Shown: positions 1 to 7,567 of the stretch, in pieces
Position numbering within the stretch: the stretch's first letter is position 1
How the letters are laid out: every line of letters begins with the position of its first letter
Origin: Bacteroidota bacterium
GTDB lineage: Bacteria; Bacteroidota; Ignavibacteria; Kryptoniales; JAKASW01
Length of the DNA: 27,054 nt
Direction of reading: 5' to 3'
Assembly (NCBI GenBank): GCA_021789755.1
Contig: JAJYJD010000013.1
Span: 1-27,054, forward strand
Notes under the pieces: model-generated
The model's input: only the letters and a program-made list of their open reading frames with translations
What the model was told of the DNA's origin: nothing
Databases searched by the model: none
Position numbers and translations under genes: made by a program

Positions 1-35
1 GATCCTATCAGAGGGCTCGGGTCGATCACTTCAAC

Positions 36-735
36 TTGATGTCAGGCCACGGTACTACATGCTTAAAGAATCCGACGAAAGGTACCTTTCGCTCACATGC
101 AGCGTTGCCGGCGATTATTCCGGTTCTGAGAGCCGTGCCGAAGGTCCGGGTGTCCGGGCCCGCTAACTTTCAGAAGAATGTCTCAGATGGATTGAATCTC
201 GCGTTGGCTGGGACTTTCAGGAACTATGCTGAGGCGAACGACCTTTTCTATTCCGTGAATTCGAATGTTAATGTGATCCTGTCGGACCAGCACAGTGTGT
301 AACCGTCATCGGACACAACTCAGATAGCATATTGCAATGGAACCAAGGCCCGGGTCTACACTTTCTCCTTAGGCTTCGGCTGGGAGAAAATGAGAAACGT
401 AACACCGGTTGTGTCGGCATTCAGGTATCAAGGGAAGGAATCTGGCGAACACTTCAAACTTGAGCATGAACTATTTCGTTGAAGACAGTGTGACACTCAC
501 GGGGTCCTATTTGTGGAATTAATCTGATCTGAATAATATACCTGGGCACTGGAACTATATTGTCAATGACGTCGGTGTTGGCTCCACTTACTACATCGAC
601 AGAGGACTCCTGTTTAATTAGAAGCGATTTCGGTCATTTTTTGCCGAGTATCGCATGCTTGTCGGCCTTCCGTTGAGACTTGAGAGCGGGGACAGTGACA
701 GGCTTGGATCGCTCTGCGAGGTAGCCGGGGGACAT
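36..735 (+). pseudogene. Decayed outer-membrane beta-barrel protein gene
   Basis: No intact frame spans this stretch, but translation gives beta-barrel-like segments rich in alternating aromatic and polar residues. The frame from 36 includes LALAGTFRNYAEAND, meets a stop at 300-302, and resumes in the same frame with VYTFSLGFGWEKMRN from 354. Around 457-480 the coding sense moves to another frame (NLSMNYFVEDSVTLTGSY), which is broken by stops at 520-522 and 619-621 and continues as FFAEYRMLVGLPLRLESG toward the neighbouring gene. One frameshift plus three stops indicates a dead gene. The family is inferred from sequence texture only; the start and the 5' extent are uncertain. It converges on the DUF362 gene. 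Confidence 0.6.
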
Positions 736-2259
736 TCAGCTGGGCCGCTTGATTTCAAGGTGTCCCACCCAGCCGGGATGGGGAGCAAATGAGAGGAACG
801 GGCTGTCTGAATGCATCACGTCCGACATCTCGTTCTTATTACTGACGGTTGATACGTCTTCGGGATCAGGGACGAAGAACTCGAAGTTCTTGTCGTCAAG
901 CAAATTCGATATCCACGGAAGCTTCTGCCAGTCGAACCCCATCAGCCGGATCGCGGCGATATCTACCGCTAGATGATTGAAACCTGATATTATTAACCCA
1001 ACTTTTCGCTCATCCGGAAACAACGGGCCGTTGCCTTCACCGCCGATAATGCCGTCCACGATTGAGAAGACCTTTCTTTGAGGGGTCTCCTTCATGACGC
1101 CGTTCTTATCCGCGTAAATCGAGATCTTCATAAGGTCGGACACCATCCGCCACGCGCTGTCGTTGCCGTGCCAGTTCCCTCCGTCGAACAGCGAAATATT
1201 TTCAGTGGTTCTTCTGAGTATGGGCTTGATGAATATTCTGTACGGTTCGTACGCAAGCCTGAACAGCCTGCTCCCTAATTTGTTCTTCTTCGAAAGAAGC
1301 GCGTCTGAAAGGAACCTCTGTACCTTCATTATGAACTTTGCTTTTCCTCTTAAGATATCCGGAGGATACTGATCGCCTCCCTTTTCCGGAGGTCCGAGCG
1401 TGTAATGGACCAGGTAATTTTTGTTGGTGATCGTCCCGACGAGTCCTTTCGCGTTCAGCGTCGCTCCGACTTTCTTATGCACTTTAAGCTTCGGAACAGA
1501 TATGAGCACGTCGGCGCCGAGGATTGTCCTGGACACCATGTATTCCTGCCGGCCCTGCGTGTGGTGCGCTATCGTCTCGTCGCGGTTGTAGTCGGCGCCG
1601 TAAAAATTCGTGTTCGCGACGGTATCGAAGGCGCTTTTTCCGCCAAGGTTGATCAGGGCGCTCCCCTCCGGGTCACCGGGAAGTTCCTTCCTGTTCTCCT
1701 GGCTTGCGACATAGTTTTCATCCTTGTACTTGAACCAGAAATTCCTCAGATCCCTGATCGGAATGTCGAATCCGAATTTCGTCCGGTACAGTTCAGATAT
1801 CGATCCAAGGTGTGTTCGCTCAAGCAGCTCCTGGAAATCGCAGTCCATCTGCGGAGTGTCGGCAATGATGATTCTGCCATTACCGTTCAGCGCCCTGTAT
1901 GCGTAGTCGACGATGGCCCGGATCACCGAGGGATGCGTGATTATCGAGAAAAGATTTCCGCCTTTATAGTGATCGCTCAGTACGAAATTCGGTTTCACAA
2001 CCACCGTTTCGCCGGGCGTTATGATTTCACTCAGGGGGTTCCAGTCAGCTGAGCCGTAATGTTTCTCGTCCAGTCCGAGCAAGTGCAGTGTGCCGCGGAC
2101 TCCTTCGTAAGCGGGGTTTTGCATTCTGCTTATACCGAGCCTGCCGTCATATTCCGGGTAGCGCTCGGACGCATCATACGGCGGCACAACGAGGTAATCC
2201 TTCTCACCCTGGTATATTGCAACCGATAGATTTGAAAAATACTGGCTAAGGTCTTTCAT
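736..2259 (-). CDS. DUF362 domain-containing protein
   Basis: The 507-residue product resembles the DUF362 family, whose biochemical role is poorly defined. Family-like segments are VVVKPNFV near the N-terminal third, IIIADTPQMD, the central LISVPKLKVHKK followed by GATLNAKGLVG, and IVDGIIGGEGNGP near the C-terminus. Some relatives carry ferredoxin cysteine clusters; this protein has almost no cysteines, so an iron-sulfur centre is unlikely. The frame is open upstream to 2343, but the ATG at 2259 is preceded by GGAG at good spacing and is the better start. It overlaps the end of the upstream CapK-like gene by 14 bases, which suggests translational coupling. No signal peptide or membrane segment is evident. 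The family call is fairly firm; the function is unknown. Confidence 0.78.
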   Translation of the reverse strand: MKDLSQYFSNLSVAIYQGEKDYLVVPPYDASERYPEYDGRLGISRMQNPAYEGVRGTLHLLGLDEKHYGSADWNPLSEIITPGETVVVKPNFVLSDHYKGGNLFSIITHPSVIRAIVDYAYRALNGNGRIIIADTPQMDCDFQELLERTHLGSISELYRTKFGFDIPIRDLRNFWFKYKDENYVASQENRKELPGDPEGSALINLGGKSAFDTVANTNFYGADYNRDETIAHHTQGRQEYMVSRTILGADVLISVPKLKVHKKVGATLNAKGLVGTITNKNYLVHYTLGPPEKGGDQYPPDILRGKAKFIMKVQRFLSDALLSKKNKLGSRLFRLAYEPYRIFIKPILRRTTENISLFDGGNWHGNDSAWRMVSDLMKISIYADKNGVMKETPQRKVFSIVDGIIGGEGNGPLFPDERKVGLIISGFNHLAVDIAAIRLMGFDWQKLPWISNLLDDKNFEFFVPDPEDVSTVSNKNEMSDVMHSDSPFLSFAPHPGWVGHLEIKRPS

Positions 2260-3652
2260 GATCTCCGTATGAAAGTGGAAGTTCCTGAATGAGAAAACGG
2301 AATTTGCCGCTTCGGGGAACCTCGATCGAACCGACGAACGCAATATCGAGCTCCATATCGGTGCCCAATTTCTTCATCAATTCCGAACGAATGTTCTCGG
2401 TGTCTCTGTCACTGTAGCCGGACTGCCTGACAATATTGAACGTCACCTTGCCGGCTTCCTTCTGTCTGAACTGGAATTGTCTGACATTGTCGAAAACGTC
2501 TGAATGCATATTTATCGAGGTCATCGAAATATATCGTCCGGTGCTCGTGACTATCAATTCCTGCAAGCGTCCTTCGATCTTCTCGAGAAGCTGGTAGTTT
2601 CGTCCGCACTTCTGGCAGGTCGTTTTCCCCTTCGTCGCAAGGTCCATCGTTCGGTAGCGGATGAATGGTGTCACGGTATTCCATAAAGAAGTGCCAACCA
2701 ATTCCCCCGTCTGACCCTCATCGGTTTCGGAGCCGTCGGGGCCCGGCAATTCTGCGAAACCATAAAACGGGTCGAGATGAAACGCGGTTGAGTGTTCGCA
2801 CATCGGAGCAAACAGTACCTGTTCGGCGTGGCCGTACCACGCGAAGATTCTCGCTGCGGGGAAAGCCTCAGTGATCCTCTCTCTTTGCCAATCGTAGAGA
2901 TTCTCCGAGCCGAGCAGGAGAAGTTTGAACGGGAAAACTCCGCCATCGCCGTTTTTCAGAACCAGGTCGGCAAAAAGTGCTGCGGCGGACGGATACGCTT
3001 GCAAGTGTGAAGGGAGAGCATCGGTCAATTTGGCTTTGTACTTATTATATGTTTTCTCGTTCAGGTAGTACGTGGAGAGTCTGAGGTCGTTAACGAACGG
3101 ATCGTACTCCCAGAAATTCTCCTCGTCGCCGACGAAAGCCCCTCGCAGTACCGCGGAAACGTCGCCCGGCTTCCATCCGGCCCGCTCCCATGCGGAATGA
3201 AGAAACGCGAATTCGCGTTCGATGTTTTCCTGCAACAAATAGAAGCCGAACGGAATGCCGGTCGAGCCGCCGGTCGTGCGGTAAAGTCGTCTCCAGCCGG
3301 GAATGCCGGTCGCGACAAAGTCTTCGGTATTATCCCGAAGGAGTTCCTTCGTGACGAAAGGAAAATTCTTTATGTCGCCCAGCTTCTGAAGATCTCCCGG
3401 TTTGACGCCGGCTTCCGAATACAATTGTCTGTATCCGGGCACGTTTCCGTAGGCGTGATGCAGAATTTCTTTCATGCGATCCAGCTGCCAGCGTTCTATC
3501 TCAACCTTTCCCCACCGTTCATGTGAGTGTAGAAAATGTTTCATGGTCCGGTATGTCCGTCCCATCCGCAGATTGATGGGTATCAGAGAATACCCTTGGC
3601 GGATGATCCTTTGTATCGGTTCAGGGAAGAGACGGTAGAGAGCAACCTTCAT
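2246..3652 (-). CDS. CapK/PaaK-like adenylate-forming enzyme (phenylacetate-CoA ligase family)
   Basis: This 468-residue protein belongs to the adenylate-forming superfamily, close to the phenylacetate-CoA ligase and CapK branches. Visible motifs are the phosphate-binding loop TTGGSTG (residues 126-132), YGHAEQ (273-278), YRTMDLA (333-339), a CxxC pair CQKCGR (346-351), IEGRLQE (359-365) and a C-terminal SGKFRF segment at the usual position of the catalytic lysine. The family activates a carboxylate with ATP for transfer to CoA or another acceptor; CapK-type members occur in surface-polysaccharide loci. The substrate cannot be read here. The ATG at 3652 was chosen because the longer GTG frame from 3787 adds a non-family N-terminus; its Shine-Dalgarno is weak. 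It is first in a two-gene unit with the DUF362 gene. Confidence 0.8.
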   Translation of the reverse strand: MKVALYRLFPEPIQRIIRQGYSLIPINLRMGRTYRTMKHFLHSHERWGKVEIERWQLDRMKEILHHAYGNVPGYRQLYSEAGVKPGDLQKLGDIKNFPFVTKELLRDNTEDFVATGIPGWRRLYRTTGGSTGIPFGFYLLQENIEREFAFLHSAWERAGWKPGDVSAVLRGAFVGDEENFWEYDPFVNDLRLSTYYLNEKTYNKYKAKLTDALPSHLQAYPSAAALFADLVLKNGDGGVFPFKLLLLGSENLYDWQRERITEAFPAARIFAWYGHAEQVLFAPMCEHSTAFHLDPFYGFAELPGPDGSETDEGQTGELVGTSLWNTVTPFIRYRTMDLATKGKTTCQKCGRNYQLLEKIEGRLQELIVTSTGRYISMTSINMHSDVFDNVRQFQFRQKEAGKVTFNIVRQSGYSDRDTENIRSELMKKLGTDMELDIAFVGSIEVPRSGKFRFLIQELPLSYGDHERP

Positions 3653-3756
3653 GTAAGCAGAGATAATTTTTTTCGCACTGGCACGCTCGAGCTTGCCTAA
3701 GCGTTGCTGCAAAACTACTTCATTTGGGAGAGAGTTGCAAGAAAGCCCCGATTTTG

Positions 3757-3864
3757 TTGCCGGCTGGCGACAAATTCCACCTGACACTTGGGCGGGCGAA
3801 TATTGTTGCCGGCCCGCTGCTAATTGCAGTTTAGCGCCGGGTTTGATTACATTTTCATTGCCGG
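3757..3864. repeat. Three TTGCCGG boxes in the divergent capK-like/nadC intergenic region
   Basis: The heptamer TTGCCGG occurs three times in the same orientation, at 3757-3763, 3806-3812 and 3858-3864. The first two share the longer core TTGTTGCCGG. Start-to-start spacings are 49 and 52 bases, close to five helical turns. The region lies between divergent starts at 3652 and 3915, so a regulator acting on nadC or on the capK-like unit could bind here. No NAD-responsive regulator is encoded in the window, and I found no good sigma70 -35/-10 pair. Function is inference. Confidence 0.35.
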
Positions 3865-3914
3865 GGCCGAAATCGACAACCCGCGTTGGAAACCATTTGA
3901 CTTAAATCCGGACA

Positions 3915-4748
3915 ATGAATAACGATATCGACGAAATAATCAAACGGGCTCTCGCCGAGGACATCGGGCCGGGAGACATTACGACAGATTCGATCGTGTC
4001 ACAGGACACCGGGATCAGCGGCCGTTTTATTGCCAAGTCGAGAGGCGTCATCGCAGGTTGGGACGTTGTCAAAAGGACCTTCATACTACTTGATGATCGG
4101 GTGAAGGTCGTTCAGTTCGTATCGGACGGAGCTGAGGTCGGGGCAGGCGAAACGATAGGCAGTGTGACGGGACCTGCTCGTGCAATACTTTCAGGCGAGC
4201 GAGTCTCGTTGAATTTTATGCAGCGGATGTCGGGGGTCGCCACCGCGGCGCGCCGCTTCGTCGAAGCCGTCGCCGGGACGAAGGCGGTGATTCTCGACAC
4301 CAGGAAGACCGCACCCGGACTAAGAGCGGTCGATAAGATGGCGGTGAAAATCGGCGGCGCCTCGAACCACCGGGCCGGACTTTACGATATGGTTCTTATA
4401 AAGGATAATCATATCGCCGAAGCCGGGGGAATCAAGGAAGCTGTCCGGGGAGTAAGGTCGAAGATCTCCGCTGATATCAAGATAGAAGTCGAAGTCAGGT
4501 CCATTCGGGAACTTCAGGAAGTTATCGAGCTCGGAGTGGACCGCGTGTTGCTCGACAATATGGATACAAACACGATCCGAAAGGCGGTCAAGCTGGTTGG
4601 AGGCAGGGTTCCGCTCGAGGCTTCGGGCAACATGAACCTTCGCAGGGTCGCAGCCGTAGCCGCGACCGGAGTAGATTTTATTTCCGTCGGCGCGCTCACG
4701 CATTCGGTAACTGCCATGGACATAAGCTTAATGATAGACAAGAAATAG
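3915..4748 (+). CDS. nadC: Nicotinate-nucleotide pyrophosphorylase (carboxylating)
   Basis: This enzyme (QPRTase) converts quinolinate and phosphoribosyl pyrophosphate into nicotinate mononucleotide, pyrophosphate and CO2, in the cytoplasm. The 277 residues match the usual family length. Family motifs are DTRKTAPGLR (128-137), GGASNHRAGLYD (147-158) and LIKDNH (161-166), which form the phosphoribosyl and quinolinate pocket, then IEVEV, LLDNM and EASGN in the C-terminal barrel, and FISVGALTHS near the end. The ATG at 3915 opens MNNDIDEIIKRAL, a typical N-terminus. The gene is first in a nadC-nadA-nadB cluster, with 13 bases to nadA. Confidence 0.97.
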   Translation: MNNDIDEIIKRALAEDIGPGDITTDSIVSQDTGISGRFIAKSRGVIAGWDVVKRTFILLDDRVKVVQFVSDGAEVGAGETIGSVTGPARAILSGERVSLNFMQRMSGVATAARRFVEAVAGTKAVILDTRKTAPGLRAVDKMAVKIGGASNHRAGLYDMVLIKDNHIAEAGGIKEAVRGVRSKISADIKIEVEVRSIRELQEVIELGVDRVLLDNMDTNTIRKAVKLVGGRVPLEASGNMNLRRVAAVAATGVDFISVGALTHSVTAMDISLMIDKK

Positions 4749-4761
4749 CGGAATCTGCAGA

Positions 4762-5787
4762 ATGACTATACAGGAAATGTATCTGAAAATGAAGGAGAAG
4801 TTGAGGGATGTGGTGCCAGATCCCGAACTTAGGATTAAAGCCGAGCTGGCTTACGAGATAAACAGGCTGAAAGCCGAACGCAATGCCGTCATCCTCGGAC
4901 ACAACTACATGGAACCAGCGCTCTACTACTCTATCCCGGATTTTGTCGGCGATTCGCTGGAGCTATCCAGGAAGGCGGCGCAGACCGACAAGGATATCAT
5001 AATATTCTGCGGTGTGCGTTTTATGGCCGAAACCGCGAAGATACTGAATCCCGCTAAGACGGTCTTGCTTCCTTCGGAGAAGGCAGGTTGTTCACTGGCT
5101 GCCAGCATAACCGCCGCCGACGTTCGGAATCTGAGAGCGCAATTCCCCGGCGTGCCTGTCGTTACTTACGTGAATACTTACGCAGATGTGAAAGCGGAAT
5201 CGGATGTATGCTGCACGTCGAGCAATGCCGCAGCCGTCGTGAAATCGCTTGGAAGCGATGTCGTCATTTTCCTGCCGGACGAATACCTTGCGAGGAATGT
5301 CGCGGCGGAGACCGGCAAGAGAATAATCTTTCCGCGAAAAGGTGGGGCCGACGTTCAGGCGGATTTCCAGCTTGTCGGATGGGAGGGACGCTGTGAAGTG
5401 CACGAGAAATTCACCGTAGATGACATCGTGAACGTACGGAAGCAGTTCCCGGATGTCCTCGTCCTTGCACATCCCGAGTGCAGCCCCGAAGTTGTCGAAG
5501 CTTCCGATTTTTCCGGAAGCACGACGGCCATGGAGAGATTCGTCAGAGAATCGAAGGCCCCGAGATATCTATTGTTAACGGAATGCGCGATGGGTGACAA
5601 CGTCGCAGCTGCCAACCCTGACAAAGAAATGCTTCGTCTCTGTAACATCCGTTGTCCGCACATGAATCAGATTACGCTGGAGGATACTCTCGAGGCTCTC
5701 CGGAAGACACGATATGTCATAGAGGTCCCGGAAGATGTGAGAGTGAAAGCTGCCCGTGCGGTTGAGCGGATGATCGCAATCGGCTGA
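4762..5787 (+). CDS. nadA: Quinolinate synthase
   Basis: NadA condenses iminoaspartate from NadB with dihydroxyacetone phosphate to give quinolinate, using a [4Fe-4S] cluster. The protein has 341 residues. Characteristic segments are ILGHNYMEP (44-52), FCGVRFMAETAKIL (82-95), VVTYVNTYADVKAESDVCCTS around 133-153, HPEC (237-240), GSTTAMERF (252-260) and CPHMN (298-302). By comparison with the family the cluster ligands are probably C110, C211 and C298; that alignment is mine and was not computed. The Shine-Dalgarno is weak, but the ATG gives the expected N-terminus. It sits between nadC and nadB, so the pathway is complete here. Confidence 0.97.
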   Translation: MTIQEMYLKMKEKLRDVVPDPELRIKAELAYEINRLKAERNAVILGHNYMEPALYYSIPDFVGDSLELSRKAAQTDKDIIIFCGVRFMAETAKILNPAKTVLLPSEKAGCSLAASITAADVRNLRAQFPGVPVVTYVNTYADVKAESDVCCTSSNAAAVVKSLGSDVVIFLPDEYLARNVAAETGKRIIFPRKGGADVQADFQLVGWEGRCEVHEKFTVDDIVNVRKQFPDVLVLAHPECSPEVVEASDFSGSTTAMERFVRESKAPRYLLLTECAMGDNVAAANPDKEMLRLCNIRCPHMNQITLEDTLEALRKTRYVIEVPEDVRVKAARAVERMIAIG

Positions 5788-5839
5788 GAGATGGTCCTGA
5801 TTTCAGCGTCCAGAAAATTGTCGGAGAATTGATTTTAGA

Positions 5840-7426
5840 ATGACCAAGGAGCCGCCGGACCATTCCGGTTTCGAGACGGATGTACTTATCATCGGGAGTG
5901 GAATAGCCGGTGCTGTCGCAGCGCTTCAGCTTGCCGATTCCGGATTTCACGTAACCCTCGTAACGCGTTCACATAAAGCAGAAGAGTCAAACACTTTCTA
6001 CGCTCAGGGCGGCATAGTGTATACCGCGCACGAGGACTCCAGTGAGCTGCTGACCGAAGACATACTGCGTGCCGGGGCAGGCTACTGCAACCTAAAAGCG
6101 GTGCAGATTCTTGCCGAAGAAGGTCCGAGGCTCGCGCGAGAAATACTCATAGAAAAAGTGAAAGTCCCGTTCGACCGCTCGGAGAACGACGAGCTTTCGC
6201 TTGTCCGCGAGGGCGGGCATTCGATTAACAGGATAGTCCATGCCACTGACGCGACAGGACGTGCGATCGAGATGGCACTCCTTAAATCGCTTGAGGGGCG
6301 CGCCAACATCAGCCTGCTTACAGGGCATACCGCAGTGGATCTTCTGACGCCCGCACATCACTCCACAGACCGGCTCCGAATCTACGATCCTCTCTCGTGT
6401 GTCGGCGCTTACCTGCTCGATCAGGAAAGCGGTTCGGTTGTCAGGTGCCTGGCTCGGAAAACGATTCTGGCGACCGGTGGAATCGGACAGATTTATCTCC
6501 GCACCACAAATCCGTCGGGCGCGAGGGGAGACGGGTTGGCGATGGCAAACCGTGCAGGAGCGAGAGTCATAAACAGTGAGTTCGTACAATTTCACCCGAC
6601 TACTTTCTACCAGCCCAATGCGCCGAGCTTCCTGATTTCTGAAGCCGTCCGCGGAGCTGGGGCGAAACTCGTCGACGCCGATGGGACGCCGTTTATGGAA
6701 AAATATTCGCCAGAATGGAAGGACTTGGCCCCTCGCGACGTCGTATCCCGCAGCATACACCAGGAGATGCTCTCCAAAGACATCACGAACGTCTACCTGG
6801 ACCTTCGCTCGTACATTCCTAAGGACAATATCAAGAAATTGTTTCCGTCGATCAGGGAGCAGTGTATGCTTTACGGCATTGATATCGCGGAGGAACTTGT
6901 CCCCGTTGTCCCTGCCGCCCATTATTTTTGCGGAGGCGTCTGGGTCGACGCGTGGGGAAGAACTTCGGTCGAATCACTTTACGCTGTCGGCGAAGTGTCG
7001 TGCACAGGACTGCACGGTGCTAACAGGCTTGCAAGCACATCGCTCCTCGAAGGATTGGTGTGGGGCGTTCGCGCCGCCGAAGATATCGGACGAACGGTGA
7101 AAATATCTCACGATCCCGCTGATTCTGAAATTCCGCTCTGGGAAGACACCGGCACCGAAGACGCTGATCCCGCTCTTATCAGCCAGGATATGAGCGTTCT
7201 TAAGCACATAATGTGGAACTACGTCGGGCTCGTGCGCACGACGAGACGCTTGCGGAGAGCTATCAGCGAGCTTCGGCATCTGGAATCTGAAACAGAAAGT
7301 TTCTATAGGGCAGTTCGGCCTACGGACGAGCTGGTAGGATTGAGGAATGCAATCAGGACAGGTTTGATAGTTGCACTTGCAGCCTGGGAGAACAAAAACA
7401 GCGTCGGCTGTCATTTCAGGGTTTAG
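5840..7426 (+). CDS. nadB: L-aspartate oxidase
   Basis: NadB is an FAD enzyme that oxidises L-aspartate to iminoaspartate, the first step of de novo NAD synthesis. The 528 residues are of family length. The N-terminal dinucleotide-binding motif GSGIAG lies at 19-24, followed by FYAQGGIVYTA, GHSINRIVHATDATGRAIE, RGDGLAMANRAGARV and FVQFHPTTFY. The flavin-domain signature near the C-terminal third runs from HYFCGGVWVDAWGRTS through YAVGEVSCTGLHGANRLAS to SLLEGLVWG, and a helical tail follows. This arrangement favours aspartate oxidase over fumarate reductase or succinate dehydrogenase, as does the neighbouring nadA and nadC. It is the last gene of the nad cluster; a structured region follows the stop. 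Confidence 0.96.
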   Translation: MTKEPPDHSGFETDVLIIGSGIAGAVAALQLADSGFHVTLVTRSHKAEESNTFYAQGGIVYTAHEDSSELLTEDILRAGAGYCNLKAVQILAEEGPRLAREILIEKVKVPFDRSENDELSLVREGGHSINRIVHATDATGRAIEMALLKSLEGRANISLLTGHTAVDLLTPAHHSTDRLRIYDPLSCVGAYLLDQESGSVVRCLARKTILATGGIGQIYLRTTNPSGARGDGLAMANRAGARVINSEFVQFHPTTFYQPNAPSFLISEAVRGAGAKLVDADGTPFMEKYSPEWKDLAPRDVVSRSIHQEMLSKDITNVYLDLRSYIPKDNIKKLFPSIREQCMLYGIDIAEELVPVVPAAHYFCGGVWVDAWGRTSVESLYAVGEVSCTGLHGANRLASTSLLEGLVWGVRAAEDIGRTVKISHDPADSEIPLWEDTGTEDADPALISQDMSVLKHIMWNYVGLVRTTRRLRRAISELRHLESETESFYRAVRPTDELVGLRNAIRTGLIVALAAWENKNSVGCHFRV

Positions 7427-7429
7427 ATA

Positions 7430-7498
7430 AATTCCGCGGAGGGTAAGCTTCTTGAGCGGTCGAGAAGCGAGTCGGACTCTTCTGCTGCGGAAATTTTT
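7430..7498 (+). terminator. Structured region after nadB, possible terminator
   Basis: Outer arms TTCCGC (7432-7437) and GCGGAA (7487-7492) can pair and are followed by five T (7494-7498). Between them lies a nine-pair hairpin, GCTTCTTGA (7447-7455) with TCGAGAAGC (7460-7468) around a GCGG loop, and a short GAGTC/GACTC inverted repeat. This could be a branched terminator between nadB and comEC. The outer stem is short and the loop complex, so termination is not certain. Confidence 0.4.
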
Positions 7499-7567
7499 GT
7501 CATAGGGCTCCGCGATGCCTGAGCCGGACAGCTTGGTAAAGCGGACGTAGAAGTTCAGAGCGGCTGT

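Noticed and set aside
36..302. 88-codon frame at the left edge as an intact small gene
   Set aside because: The same frame resumes after its stop with barrel-like text, so it is better read as part of a decayed larger gene.
1405..2052. 215-codon plus-strand frame opposite the DUF362 gene
   Set aside because: Antisense shadow; the minus-strand product carries the family motifs.
6092..6922. 276-codon minus-strand frame inside nadB
   Set aside because: It is a shadow of nadB on the opposite strand, with no recognisable domain or ribosome-binding site.
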